Notes under the pieces: generated by a model
Told to the model about the DNA's origin: nothing
What the model saw: the letters and a program-made list of their open reading frames with translations, nothing else
The model's database searches: none
DNA from: Pseudarthrobacter defluvii
GTDB taxonomy: Bacteria > Actinomycetota > Actinomycetes > Actinomycetales > Micrococcaceae
Reading direction: 5' to 3'
Assembly: GCF_030816725.1 (NCBI RefSeq)
Contig: NZ_JAUSYG010000001.1
Coordinates: forward strand, 496,001 to 560,000
DNA: 64,000 nt
Position numbers and translations under genes: made by a program
Part shown: positions 35,819 to 44,628 of the stretch, in pieces
How positions within the stretch are numbered: position 1 is the stretch's first letter
Layout of the letters: each line of letters opens with the position of its first letter

Positions 35819-37134
35819 GGCGGGCATCAGGTACGCCTTCGACGTCGGCACCTTCAACTTCAGCACCTGAAGCGGGCAGGACCGTGGTGGGCGGAAGTCT
35901 CGGTGAACGGCGCAGCTCCAGGATTCTCGAAGCGAACCAGGCCGGCCGCTCCGGACGCAGCAGGGACACCGCGCGCACGGGCAGGGCCGTGGATGCGGGG
36001 CTGCTGGAATCCGTCCGCGAGTCGATGATGGCCGAGGCCGGAGCGGTGACGCCGTCCCGGGTGGCCGCGGCCGTCCAGGCCACGGGCAAGTTGTTGGGTA
36101 CCGCCGGTTCTCTTGCCGCGGTGGAACGGATCAGCGCCGAGCTCAATGGACTCGGGCCACTGCAGGAGCTGACACGGGATCCGTTCGTCACAGACATCTT
36201 CGTTAACGCCCCCGACTCGGTATGGGTGGACCGGGGACGGGGCATCGAACGCGTCTCTGTACTGTTCGATAGCGAGGCGCAGCTGCGGGCGCTGGCGTGC
36301 AGGCTGGTGGCCGCAGGCGGCCGCCGCCTCGACGACGGTTCACCCTGTGTCGATGTCAGGCTTGCCGGCGGCTACCGTGTCCATGCCGTGTTGCCGCCGG
36401 TATCCACCTCCGGGACACTGCTGAGCGTCCGGATCCGGCGGGAAAGGGTCTTCAGCATGGCGGAGCTGGGCTCCGGCGGAATGTTCGGCCCGGCAGTGCA
36501 GGTGGTGCTGGAGAGAGTTGTCGCCACGAGGTTGAGTTTCCTGATCAGCGGTGCCACCGGCTCCGGCAAGACCACCCTGCTGTCCACCCTGCTGGGACTG
36601 TGCCCGGCGGAGGAGCGGCTGGTCCTGATCGAGGACGCGTCCGAACTGAACCCTGTCCACCCCCACGTCGTCGCCCTGGAATCACGCCACGGGAACCTTG
36701 AGGGCGGCGGGGCGGTGGACCTGGGCGAACTCGTCCGGCAGGCACTGCGGATGCGCCCCGACAGGCTGGTGGTGGGGGAGTGCAGGGGCGCTGAAGTGCG
36801 TGAACTCCTCACCGCGATGAATACCGGACACAGTGGCGGCGGAGGCACCATTCACGCAAACACGGCAGCAGCAGTACCTGCCAGGCTTAACGCCCTTGGA
36901 GCGCTCGCAGGGCTCGGCCCCGAGGCCGTGCGGCTTCAGGCTGCCAGCGCGCTTGATGTTGTCATCCATGTCGGCAGGACACCGCGTGGCAGGGAAGTGC
37001 TGTGCATTGGGCTTATCGGCGAAGGCGCTGGGGGACTGACAGTGGTGCCGGCGCTTGAACAATCCGGGACGCCGGGTCCAGCCTGGCCGGCGCTGGCAGC
37101 GCGGTTGGGGATGGACCCCGAGGAAATCCTGTGA
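35815..37134 (+). CDS. TadA/CpaF secretion ATPase
   Basis: A 439-residue type II/IV secretion ATPase that drives assembly of the Flp pilus. Walker A is GATGSGKTTLL (about residue 245), Asp box LVLIEDASEL, Walker B RPDRLVVGECRG, and His box TGHSGGGGTIHAN. The N-terminal domain has GPLQELTRDPFVTDIFVN. The GTG start overlaps the previous stop (GTGA); the first about 60 residues are low complexity. Positional equivalent of Rv3659c. Confidence 0.93.
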   Translation: MRRASGTPSTSAPSTSAPEAGRTVVGGSLGERRSSRILEANQAGRSGRSRDTARTGRAVDAGLLESVRESMMAEAGAVTPSRVAAAVQATGKLLGTAGSLAAVERISAELNGLGPLQELTRDPFVTDIFVNAPDSVWVDRGRGIERVSVLFDSEAQLRALACRLVAAGGRRLDDGSPCVDVRLAGGYRVHAVLPPVSTSGTLLSVRIRRERVFSMAELGSGGMFGPAVQVVLERVVATRLSFLISGATGSGKTTLLSTLLGLCPAEERLVLIEDASELNPVHPHVVALESRHGNLEGGGAVDLGELVRQALRMRPDRLVVGECRGAEVRELLTAMNTGHSGGGGTIHANTAAAVPARLNALGALAGLGPEAVRLQAASALDVVIHVGRTPRGREVLCIGLIGEGAGGLTVVPALEQSGTPGPAWPALAARLGMDPEEIL

Positions 37135-37931
37135 CTCTCCTCCTCACCGTGGTGCTGTGCACTGCTGTGCTGTTGCTCCGCAAGCCGTCCCTCGATGCCC
37201 CGTCCAGGTTGCGCGCAGCAACCAGGGGCAGCGGGACATCGCCTGCCTCTCGAAAGGACTGGAGACTGCCATGGGGCAGGCGTGCCGGAGGGAGTGCGGC
37301 AAGGACAGAGGGTGCTGGCCTGACCCTGGTGGTGCAGCAGTTGGCGGCGCTGCTTCGGGGCGGACGGACGCCGGGGCGGCTATGGGACGAACTCTGGGCG
37401 GTGTACGGCGCCATAGATCGGACCGGGGAGCCGCTGAGGGTGCCGCTCCACACCGGGCCGCCGCTCTCAGCCGGATCAGCTGCCCTTCTCGGCTCCGCAC
37501 GGGCGGCCGCAGCAACGGGAGCCTCCGTCGCCGAAGCCATCCGGCGGGCAGTGCCCACAGCCTTTCCTGCCAGGGACAGGGAAGCACGGACCTGGTCCCA
37601 GCTCGCTGCCTGCTTCGACATTGCAGAGGCCAGCGGGTGCCCGCTCGCCGACGTGCTGACCCGCTTCGCGGCCCAGCTTGAAGCCGAGGATGACGCAGCC
37701 GCGGCGCGGGAAACAGCCCTCGCCGGGCCCAAAGCCACGGTCCGCCTCCTGACCTGGCTTCCGCTCATGGGGCTTGGACTCGGTGCCGCCCTGGGCGTGG
37801 ACCCGCTGGCCACCCTGCTGGGAACACCCCTCGGACTGGCCGCATTGTTGGGCGGAGCAGTCCTCACCGCAGCGGGGAGGGTCTGGTCTGCCCGGCTGGT
37901 GTCAGCCGCCGCCGGGGCAGGAACGCCATGA
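37131..37931 (+). CDS. TadB-like inner-membrane pilus assembly protein (T2SSF)
   Basis: A 266-residue membrane platform protein. The type II secretion F domain is seen around FDIAEASGCPLADVLTRFAAQLEAEDDAAAA, followed by two C-terminal transmembrane segments. Residue 1 is a GTG overlapping the tadA stop. Conservation is weaker than for tadA, which is usual for actinobacterial TadB. It should form the inner-membrane platform with TadC. Confidence 0.87.
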   Translation: MTLLLTVVLCTAVLLLRKPSLDAPSRLRAATRGSGTSPASRKDWRLPWGRRAGGSAARTEGAGLTLVVQQLAALLRGGRTPGRLWDELWAVYGAIDRTGEPLRVPLHTGPPLSAGSAALLGSARAAAATGASVAEAIRRAVPTAFPARDREARTWSQLAACFDIAEASGCPLADVLTRFAAQLEAEDDAAAARETALAGPKATVRLLTWLPLMGLGLGAALGVDPLATLLGTPLGLAALLGGAVLTAAGRVWSARLVSAAAGAGTP

Positions 37932-38530
37932 CTGCGGGTTGGGGCGCGGGCCTGGCGCTTTTCCTGCTGCTCGCGGCGGGTGCCTGGCTTACGTGCGCCG
38001 CCCATGGCCGGTCGCGCCAACGACTGCGCCGTTTGTCTCCTCCCGGCCCTGGCGGAACGCCCGCCACCATGGGTCCGCGGGGCGATCAAAGTGGTGGCCT
38101 GAACGATACGGCCATGATGCTTGAACTTGTGGCCGCGATGCTCGACGCCGGAGCCGGTATTGGCCGTTCGCTCGAACTGGTGGCCGCCTCCGCCGCGCCG
38201 GACTACAGGGACTCCCTGCGGCCGGTGGTCTCGGCGCTCGCCATCGGCGCCGACTGGGAAACGGCCTGGCGCAGCTCAGCGGTTCGCAGCATCGAGATCC
38301 TGGAGCTCCGGGATGCCCTGGGCTTCGCAGCACTCACCGGGGCGCCGTCCGCGGCAATCCTCTATGCCCAGGCTGCAAGGCTGCGGCGGGAACGGTTTCG
38401 GGCAGCGGAAAAGCGGGCCGCCTCGCTGGGGGTCAAGCTGGTGGTTCCGTTGGGCCTGTGTTCACTCCCTGCCTTCATCTGCCTGGGGGTCGTGCCGGTG
38501 CTCCTGGCCCTGGTGCCGTCCAGCTCCTAG
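37928..38530 (+). CDS. TadC-like inner-membrane pilus assembly protein (T2SSF)
   Basis: A 200-residue protein with an N-terminal transmembrane segment (ALFLLLAAGAWLTCAA) and a short F domain (MMLELVAAMLDAGAGIGRSLELVA). The C-terminal hydrophobic segment is LVVPLGLCSLPAFICLGVVPVLLAL. The start overlaps the TadB stop as ATGA. It is short for TadC, as in the mycobacterial Rv3657c group. Confidence 0.87.
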   Translation: MTAGWGAGLALFLLLAAGAWLTCAAHGRSRQRLRRLSPPGPGGTPATMGPRGDQSGGLNDTAMMLELVAAMLDAGAGIGRSLELVAASAAPDYRDSLRPVVSALAIGADWETAWRSSAVRSIEILELRDALGFAALTGAPSAAILYAQAARLRRERFRAAEKRAASLGVKLVVPLGLCSLPAFICLGVVPVLLALVPSSS

Positions 38531-38852
38531 CGGCCCTGGTCCTGCTGTTTGTGGCTCCTGCTCTCTGCCGTGGCCCTGCCCGTGTCGCTCCTGCCTGGGC
38601 TTTTGTGCTGCCCGTGTCGCTCCTGGTCGCCCATGCTCGTGGGGGCTCCTGCCCGGCCTCGGCCTTGTCCTGCCCGAGTCGCTCTTGGGCTCTGGGCCTG
38701 GTCCAGCCTTTCGGAGCCGTCCCTTCCTCCACATTCCCGGTGGGCCCCCGGCTTTTCCACTTAGCGCACGCCCTCCCTTACCGGCAGCTGCTGCGCCGGG
38801 AAGAGTCGAGGCAGCCGGAAAAACCACCGGCGACCACCGGAAAGGAAACCAG
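38531..38852. other. 322-bp spacer inside the Tad locus with degenerate direct repeats
   Basis: This is the only long gap in the locus. CTGCCCGTGTCGCTCCTG occurs at 38576-38593 and again at 38608-38625, with a 16/18 copy at 38670-38687. Open frames cross it in several phases, but none shows convincing start, SD or domain. AAAGGA at 38841-38846 serves the pilin gene. Confidence 0.6.
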
Positions 38853-39296
38853 ATGTCCACCAACCACCGCCGCCGCAACTACGCCACCAATCACGCCTTC
38901 GGTACCTCCGCGCTCGCAGCTCCCCGGCCTGTACTGAAGGCATCAGCCTCGAAGGCTCCAGCCCAGGCCGCATCCTTCCCGTGGCCAGGCAACGTCGTGG
39001 AGCTCTACCCTGAATCGCTGGGGCCCGATTCGACGGGGCCCAGTTCGCTGGGACCAGGTTCACTGGGGCAACGCCGAGTCTGCTGCGGTTCCGTTTCCGG
39101 TTCAGCAGGCGCCCGGCCCACGTCCAGGCGAAGCGCAAGGTTGATGTGTTCGGAGGCCGGGATGGCCACGGCGGAGTATGCCATTGCTACGCTGGCCGCC
39201 GTCGGATTCGCCGGGCTGCTCGTGTTCATCCTCCGGAGCGATGAGGTTCGGGGCTTCCTGCTCAACCTCATCCGCACCGCCCTCGCGCTCCCGTGA
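38853..39296 (+). CDS. Flp-type pilin candidate, DUF4244 protein with long N-terminal extension
   Basis: A 147-residue protein whose last about 50 residues are the DUF4244/Flp-like pilin core: SEAGMATAEYAIATLAAVGF, with the Glu-Tyr pair and hydrophobic helix typical of Tad pilins. The N-terminal 95 residues are unusual: basic, then a pentapeptide repeat (SLGPD/STGPS/SLGPG/SLGQR), then Arg/Ser-rich. ATG 38853 has AAAGGA upstream. The in-frame 15-bp repeats suggest that this part is translated, but a shorter pilin starting near 39142 (TTG-ATG) cannot be excluded. Counterpart of Rv3656c, which is much shorter. Confidence 0.75.
   Translation: MSTNHRRRNYATNHAFGTSALAAPRPVLKASASKAPAQAASFPWPGNVVELYPESLGPDSTGPSSLGPGSLGQRRVCCGSVSGSAGARPTSRRSARLMCSEAGMATAEYAIATLAAVGFAGLLVFILRSDEVRGFLLNLIRTALALP
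39015..39074 (+). repeat. Four imperfect 15-bp tandem repeats in the pilin gene
   Basis: Units at 39015, 39030, 39045 and 39060 encode S-(L/T)-G-(P/Q)-x pentapeptides in frame with the pilin. Confidence 0.8.
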
Positions 39297-39880
39297 TGCA
39301 TACTGCGGCCGTACCCGGCTCCCGGCGACCCCGTTTAGGTGTCAACCGCAGTGGGCCTTGCACCGAACCCATCGGCAACCCGGCAGCCGGCAACCCAGCC
39401 ACCTGCGATCGAGCAGCCTGCAGCAACATCAGTCGGCATGAGCCAGCCGGGAGGCGACGATGGCGGGTAACAGCGGACGGAGCGGCCAAAGCAAGGGGCG
39501 CCGTCACGGCGGAGTTCGCCGTGGCACTGCCTGCTGTGCTGGCATTGCTGGCCATGCTGCTTGCCGGAGCCGCTGCGGGTGTGACGCAGTTGCGAATTGA
39601 GGAGGGAGCCCGCGCCGGTGCCAGGGCCCTGGCGCGCGGCGATGACCCGGCGGCGGTGGAACGGACAGTCCGGACGCTCGCCGGTGGCTCGGCGGCCGCG
39701 TCAGTGGCTTCCGACGGCGGGTGGTTCAGCATCACCGTGACGGACCGGGTGTCGGGGCCCTTGGGGTCCTCCATCCCGTGGACGCTTACCGCCCATGCCT
39801 CAACGCGCAGTGAAACTGCGGGCGCCGGAGCTGCCAGTGGTCTTGGTGGTGCCTCGACTAATGGCGCAGGCCGCAGGTGA
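39296..39880 (+). CDS. TadE-like minor pilin / pilus assembly protein
   Basis: A 194-residue protein with the TadE pattern GAVTAEFAVALPAVLALLAMLL (about 68-89): a Glu-containing processing site followed by a hydrophobic helix. The C-terminal part is a small extracytoplasmic domain. The ATG overlaps the pilin stop as TGATG; an in-frame GTG lies one codon earlier. The 65 residues ahead of the TadE motif are basic and low in homology, so a later start is possible. Confidence 0.82.
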   Translation: MHTAAVPGSRRPRLGVNRSGPCTEPIGNPAAGNPATCDRAACSNISRHEPAGRRRWRVTADGAAKARGAVTAEFAVALPAVLALLAMLLAGAAAGVTQLRIEEGARAGARALARGDDPAAVERTVRTLAGGSAAASVASDGGWFSITVTDRVSGPLGSSIPWTLTAHASTRSETAGAGAASGLGGASTNGAGRR

Positions 39881-40335
39881 GGGGCGGCGCCGGTCCATGC
39901 CACTCGGTGCGCAGTCAGGGCGACTCTGCTGCGCGGCACCGTCCTCTGGATCGGGAGGTCCGGCCCCGGGCCTGGCGGTGTTCAGGCAGGCAGGAGGGCT
40001 CGGAGCGCGGGTCGGGGACAGTCCTGGCGGCCGGGCTGGCCCTTGTGGTCATGACAACCATGGCGGTCATGCTGCTGTTGGCCCAGTCAGCTGTGCTTGC
40101 AAGCAGGGCTGCCGGGGCTGCGGACCTGGCGGCCCTTGCGGCGGCGGACGCCCTTAGGGGAATCACCAGCGGAGAGCCTTGCGCTGTTGCCGCCGACGTC
40201 GCCGCGCGCCATGCCGCCACCGTCCTCAGCTGCATTGAGGGGGCCGGTCAGACCGTTGAAGTGCGGACCGAGCTTGGCGAGCGTCCGCTGTTCGGCCCTG
40301 CCACCGGCCACGCCCGGGCCGGACCGCCACCCTAG
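39877..40335 (+). CDS. Rv3654c-like TadE-family protein
   Basis: A 152-residue protein with the segment GSGTVLAAGLALVVMTTMAVMLLL followed by SRAAGAADLAALAAADA, the pattern of the helicase/secretion-neighbourhood TadE-like family (Rv3654c). GTG start overlapping the TadE stop as GTGA. Last gene of the Tad locus; convergent with the helicase gene, 15 bp between stops. No prepilin peptidase or secretin gene is present in the locus. Confidence 0.8.
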   Translation: MRGGAGPCHSVRSQGDSAARHRPLDREVRPRAWRCSGRQEGSERGSGTVLAAGLALVVMTTMAVMLLLAQSAVLASRAAGAADLAALAAADALRGITSGEPCAVAADVAARHAATVLSCIEGAGQTVEVRTELGERPLFGPATGHARAGPPP

Positions 40336-40350
40336 GCGGCCTGGGGCGGT

Positions 40351-42726
40351 TCAGCTCCTGGCTTCCTGCTCCACCGGCATGGCCTCCTTGGCGTCCTTGA
40401 GCAGGACGTCCAGCAGGGTCACCGCGGCGGCCTTGTCCAGAGGGTTGTTCTTGTTTCCGCACTTGGGGGACTGGACGCAGGACGGGCAGCCCGATTCGCA
40501 CTCGCAGGCCTTGATGGCGTCCCGCGTTGCCGCCAACCATACCTTGGCTTTGTCGAAGCCCCGCTCGGCAAATCCTGCACCGCCGGGATGCCCGTCATAC
40601 ACGAAAATGGTGGGCACCCCGGTGTCGGCGTGCAGAGCGGTGGAAACCCCTCCGATGTCCCAGCGGTCGCTGGAGGCAACGAGGGGCAGGAGTCCGATCG
40701 CCGCGTGTTCCGCGGCGTGGAGGGCGCCGGGGAACTGCGCTTCGATCAATCCCGCCCCCGTCAGGGAGCGGTTGTCCACCACGAACCACACCGCCTTGGT
40801 GAACAGCTCGCGTGCACCGAGTTCAAGTGGCTCCTCTCCCAGGACCTCGTTGGAGATCAGGGCTTTACGCTGGAAGGAGACAACCTGCGTAGTGACTTTC
40901 ACATCGCCGAAGTGGACGGTCACATCGCCCCACTGCATGCTCCGCAGAGTGTCCAGGACCTCGATTTGGGTCACGTCCCGTGCTGTCGTGTAGTAGTCGG
41001 GGTTTGCCCGGCGCACCATGACGCAGTGGTCGTCTTCGTTCAGGTCCTCTACTACGTAGGTGTCGCCTTGGTGGACGTATACGGCGCCGGTGTGTGCCTG
41101 ATAGTGGGTTTGGGGCGAGTCCATGGTTCCCAGAAGGGAACCGGTCTCGGCGTCAACGATGCTGACCGGACCTCCGCCGTCCGCCCGGAGATTGACCATG
41201 GCCGCGGCGCTTTGCGAGTGGGTCCAGAACCAGCCCGCGGGCCGCCGTCGTAGGTAGCCCTGTGCAACCAGCCGGTCCAGGAGCGTTTCGGCGGTCCCGC
41301 CGAAGAGGTCCAGCTCGGCAGGTCCCAGGGGAAGTTCCGCTGCCGCAGCGCAGAGGTGCGGTCCGAGCACGTACGGGTTGGACGGGTCAAAGACGGTTGC
41401 TTCGACCGAAACGTCGAAGATCGCTTCGGGGTGGTTCACCAGGAACGTGTCCAGCGGGTCATCGCTGGCTACAAACGCGGCGATGGCGTCCTGGCCGGCG
41501 CGGCCGGCCCTGCCGATCTGCTGGAACAGCGATGCGCGCGTGCCCGGCCAGCCGGCCACCAGGACCGCGTCAAGGCCGGAGATGTCGATTCCCAGTTCCA
41601 GCGCGGATGTGCTGGAAACGCCCAGCAGCTGGCCTGAGCGCAGGGCTTTCTCCACCGCACGGCGTTCCTCCGGCAGGTAACCGGAGCGGTAGGCTGCCAC
41701 CCGTTGGGGAAGGCTCGGATCCACTTCGTCGAGGAGACGCCTGGTGATGGCGGAGATGGTTTCGGCGCCACGGCGTGACTTGATGAAGGCGATGGTGCGG
41801 ATCCGGGCCGATACCAGGTTGGCCAGCAGGTCGGAGGTCTCGGCAACCGCCGTCCGCCGCTCCTTGGCCCCGTTCTCGCCGCGGACTTCGGTGAGCGCCG
41901 GCTCCCACAGCGCCACCGTGGTGGCCCCATGGGGCGAACAGTCGCGGGACACCGCCTTCACGGGCGCGCCGATGAGGCGCGAGAAGGAGACATCAGGCTC
42001 GGAAGCAGTGGCTGAGGCAGCAATGAACACGGGCTCAGGGAAAGCCGTTCCTGCCCCGTAGTAGGCGCAGATCCGGCGGAGCCGCCGCATCAGGTTGGCC
42101 ACGTGCGATCCGAACACGCCCCGGTAGCTGTGGGCCTCGTCCACAATGACGTAGCGCAGCCGGCGGAAGAACGCTGCCCACCAGGCGTGGTTGGGAAGGA
42201 TGCCAAAGTGCAGCATGTCCGGGTTGGCCAGGATGAAGTTCGCGTGGTCCCGGATCCACCGGCGGGCGGCCGGATCGGTGTCGCCGTCGTAGGTTTCGGC
42301 CCGGACGGTTGGCAGTTTCAGGGCGCGGATGGCGTTCAGTTGGTCGGCGGCCAGCGCCTTGGTGGGGGAGAGATAAAGGGTGACCGCGCCGTCGTCGTGG
42401 ATCTTTCCGGGGTCCGCCAGCACCCGCAACTCGGACCGGTGGATCGCATCCAGCGCGGGCAGCTGGTAGGCCAGCGACTTCCCGGACGCGGTACCGGTGG
42501 CCACCACGACGTGTTCGCCCGAGTGGGCCGTGTTGGCCGCGTCCACCTGATGCCGATACGGCTCCCGGATGCCCAAAGAGCCGTAGGCTTCAGCGACGTC
42601 CGGATGCAGCCACTCCGGCCATGGTGCGTGGACCGCCTCCCTCGCCGGGATGGTGCGGACATGACGAAGCTGTTCCGGGTCCGGGCCGCGGCCCAGCAGA
42701 GGAATCAGGGAGTCATGGGGGTTCAC
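40351..42726 (-). CDS. DEAD/DEAH-box helicase with DUF1998 cysteine motif (MrfA/Hrq1-like)
   Basis: A 791-residue helicase. The first RecA domain has Walker A ATGTASGKS, the DEAH box VIVDEAHSY and SATASEP. The second has SSTSALELGIDISG and FQQIGRAGRAGQ. The C-terminal DUF1998 region ends with the four-Cys zinc motif in CECESGCPSCVQSPKCGN. Bacillus MrfA of this family repairs mitomycin crosslinks. Counterpart of Rv3649, which also lies between the Tad genes and topA. The start is GTG at 42726. Gene role in repair is from family knowledge. Confidence 0.92.
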   Translation of the reverse strand: MNPHDSLIPLLGRGPDPEQLRHVRTIPAREAVHAPWPEWLHPDVAEAYGSLGIREPYRHQVDAANTAHSGEHVVVATGTASGKSLAYQLPALDAIHRSELRVLADPGKIHDDGAVTLYLSPTKALAADQLNAIRALKLPTVRAETYDGDTDPAARRWIRDHANFILANPDMLHFGILPNHAWWAAFFRRLRYVIVDEAHSYRGVFGSHVANLMRRLRRICAYYGAGTAFPEPVFIAASATASEPDVSFSRLIGAPVKAVSRDCSPHGATTVALWEPALTEVRGENGAKERRTAVAETSDLLANLVSARIRTIAFIKSRRGAETISAITRRLLDEVDPSLPQRVAAYRSGYLPEERRAVEKALRSGQLLGVSSTSALELGIDISGLDAVLVAGWPGTRASLFQQIGRAGRAGQDAIAAFVASDDPLDTFLVNHPEAIFDVSVEATVFDPSNPYVLGPHLCAAAAELPLGPAELDLFGGTAETLLDRLVAQGYLRRRPAGWFWTHSQSAAAMVNLRADGGGPVSIVDAETGSLLGTMDSPQTHYQAHTGAVYVHQGDTYVVEDLNEDDHCVMVRRANPDYYTTARDVTQIEVLDTLRSMQWGDVTVHFGDVKVTTQVVSFQRKALISNEVLGEEPLELGARELFTKAVWFVVDNRSLTGAGLIEAQFPGALHAAEHAAIGLLPLVASSDRWDIGGVSTALHADTGVPTIFVYDGHPGGAGFAERGFDKAKVWLAATRDAIKACECESGCPSCVQSPKCGNKNNPLDKAAAVTLLDVLLKDAKEAMPVEQEARS

Positions 42727-42797
42727 CCCACCATTCTTTCATCCGGGGCCCCGTCCACCGACCGCGGTTCGCCTACGGAAAAACCGGAAAGGCGGGT

Positions 42798-43490
42798 TCA
42801 GCTGAGCGAGAGGTCCGCTCCGTCGTGCGACGCCGAGAGCATCAGGACCTGGGCCACCGTGGTCCAGCCGAGGTGTGAATAGAGCTTCTGCCCGTCCGCC
42901 GAAGCCAGCAGGAGGCCGCTCCGCACGTCGTGGCCGAATGCCTGGGCCGCCAGGGCACGCATGATGAGGCTGCCCAGGCCCCTGCGCTGGAACGCCGGTT
43001 CGGTGATGATCTTGTCGAACACAGCGGTATCGCCCACCACGAACACCCTGCCGCTGGCGGCGATGGCGTCTCCGGAGCGGACCTCGGCATAATGGACGCC
43101 GTCCTGCTCGAAAGTGGACAGGCTCAGGTCATCGTCGGAAAGCCAGGGGTCCTCGGCGTCCTGGGTCTCCATGTCCACGATCATCATCGTCTGCGTGTTG
43201 GAGGTGACGTTCAGTCCGTGCAGGGCAGCCAGATCGGCGTACCGGGAGGGGTCGTTGGTGAGGACGGTGAGCACGCGGGCCGGGGATTCCGCCGTCTTGA
43301 CGGCCAGGGCAGCGAACTCATCCACTGTGGGTTCGGATGCGAAGACTTCCCACTCCCCGCTGGTATCGGCGCGCAGCGCGGATGGGAAACGGCCTTCCGT
43401 GGAGGTCCGGTAGCCGCGACATCCGGCCCAGCCGGCAACCCACACTTCGAGCAGGCCAGTGATGTCTTCAACCAGGGTTTCCGGACTCAT
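42798..43490 (-). CDS. GNAT-family acetyltransferase
   Basis: A 230-residue protein. The C-terminal half has the GNAT core, with the acetyl-CoA loop in FDKIITEPAFQRRGLGSLIMRALAAQAF and a final strand SADGQKLYSHLGW. The N-terminal half (Trp-rich, EVFASEPTVDEFAALA) is a second, degenerate domain. ATG 43490 is supported by TAGTGT 7 nt upstream. The very long frame that runs through it to 44345 is antisense to the next gene and is rejected. Substrate unknown. Confidence 0.87.
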   Translation of the reverse strand: MSPETLVEDITGLLEVWVAGWAGCRGYRTSTEGRFPSALRADTSGEWEVFASEPTVDEFAALAVKTAESPARVLTVLTNDPSRYADLAALHGLNVTSNTQTMMIVDMETQDAEDPWLSDDDLSLSTFEQDGVHYAEVRSGDAIAASGRVFVVGDTAVFDKIITEPAFQRRGLGSLIMRALAAQAFGHDVRSGLLLASADGQKLYSHLGWTTVAQVLMLSASHDGADLSLS

Positions 43491-43497
43491 GAAATGA

Positions 43498-43503
43498 ACA
43501 CTA
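43498..43503 (-). promoter_or_regulatory. -10 box of a leaderless GNAT transcript
   Basis: TAGTGT on the minus strand, 7 nt before the ATG at 43490; no Shine-Dalgarno sequence. Confidence 0.55.
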
Positions 43504-43609
43504 TTCCAGCCCGATCCCCAGCAACAGGGGATGCGGAAGTGCTTATGGAATTGTGATACGCACCAAGGCCGGCTGGACGGAGTGAGGCAGGTGCAGGCGG
43601 CCCAGCCGG

Positions 43610-43615
43610 TACCCT
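43610..43615 (+). promoter_or_regulatory. -10 box of a leaderless trhO transcript
   Basis: TACCCT, 7 nt before the GTG at 43623; no Shine-Dalgarno sequence. Confidence 0.5.
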
Positions 43616-43622
43616 TAAATAC

Positions 43623-44519
43623 GTGGCTTTGAACAAGATTGTGCTTTTTTACGGCTTTACCCCCATCGCAGATCCCGACGCCGTTCGGCTCTGGCAGCGC
43701 GCCCTGTGCGAGAAGCTGGGACTGACGGGACGCATCATCATTTCCAAGGACGGAATCAACGCCACGGTGGGCGGGGACATCCGCGACGTCAAGCAATACG
43801 TCAAAACCACCCGTGAATATCCCGGATTCCGCGACATCGACATTAAGTGGTCGGACGGGGGCGCGGAGGACTTTCCCCGGCTGAGCGTGAAGGTACGGGA
43901 CGAGATCGTCTCCTTCGGCGCCCCGGGAGAACTGAAGGTGGACGCCAACGGCGTGGTGGGCGGCGGGAAGCACCTCAACCCCGAGGAGCTGCACGAACTC
44001 GTCGACGCCAGGAAACAGGACGGCGAGGAAGTGGTCTTCTTCGATGGCCGGAACGCGTTCGAAGCGCAGATTGGCCGGTTCAAGGACGCCGTGGTCCCGG
44101 ACGTGGGCACCACCCACGACTTCATCAAGGAGTTGGACTCCGGCAAGTACGACTCCTTGAAGGACAAACCCGTGGTCACCTACTGCACCGGGGGCATCCG
44201 TTGTGAAGTGCTGTCCAGCCTGATGGTGAACCGCGGCTTTAAGGAGGTGTACCAACTCGACGGCGGCATCGTCCGGTACGGCGAGGCATTCAAGGACCAG
44301 GGACTCTGGGAAGGGTCCCTCTATGTCTTCGACAAGCGCATGCACCTCGAGTTCAGCGAGGACGCCAAAACCATCGGCCAGTGCGCCCGCTGCTCCGCGC
44401 CCACCAGCAAGTTTGAGAACTGCTCCAACCCCAGCTGCCGGACCTTGACGCTGTACTGCGCTGAGTGCGCCGCGAGCCCCGAAACCCTCCGCTGCCCGGA
44501 CGGCTGCGCGGCAGCCTAG
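43623..44519 (+). CDS. trhO: tRNA uridine(34) hydroxylase, rhodanese-domain (TrhO/YceA)
   Basis: A 298-residue UPF0176 protein. Family members make 5-hydroxyuridine at wobble position 34 of tRNA. The N-terminal acylphosphatase-like domain has [20 protein letters not shown], and the rhodanese domain carries the catalytic Cys in [12 protein letters not shown]. The C-terminal segment has paired cysteines ([31 protein letters not shown]) that look like a zinc site. The start is GTG with a TACCCT -10 box 7 nt upstream. Confidence 0.92.
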   Translation: MALNKIVLFYGFTPIADPDAVRLWQRALCEKLGLTGRIIISKDGINATVGGDIRDVKQYVKTTREYPGFRDIDIKWSDGGAEDFPRLSVKVRDEIVSFGAPGELKVDANGVVGGGKHLNPEELHELVDARKQDGEEVVFFDGRNAFEAQIGRFKDAVVPDVGTTHDFIKELDSGKYDSLKDKPVVTYCTGGIRCEVLSSLMVNRGFKEVYQLDGGIVRYGEAFKDQGLWEGSLYVFDKRMHLEFSEDAKTIGQCARCSAPTSKFENCSNPSCRTLTLYCAECAASPETLRCPDGCAAA

Positions 44520-44628
44520 CGCGGCAACCCGGCGTCTTACAGTCCCGCGCCGCCCGTCCAGCCCGGAGCAGCCCAGCCTGCAGTTCGGGCAACAACCACG
44601 GTTTAGCAGTGCGGCCCTGGAAAGCGCA

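Noticed and set aside
38458..38937. A 159-codon frame filling the gap in the Tad locus
   Set aside because: No start signal or domain; low-complexity Pro/Leu composition caused by the GC-rich repeats.
42798..44345. A 515-codon reading of the GNAT frame
   Set aside because: Its first half is antisense to trhO; the leaderless promoter and homology put the start at 43490.
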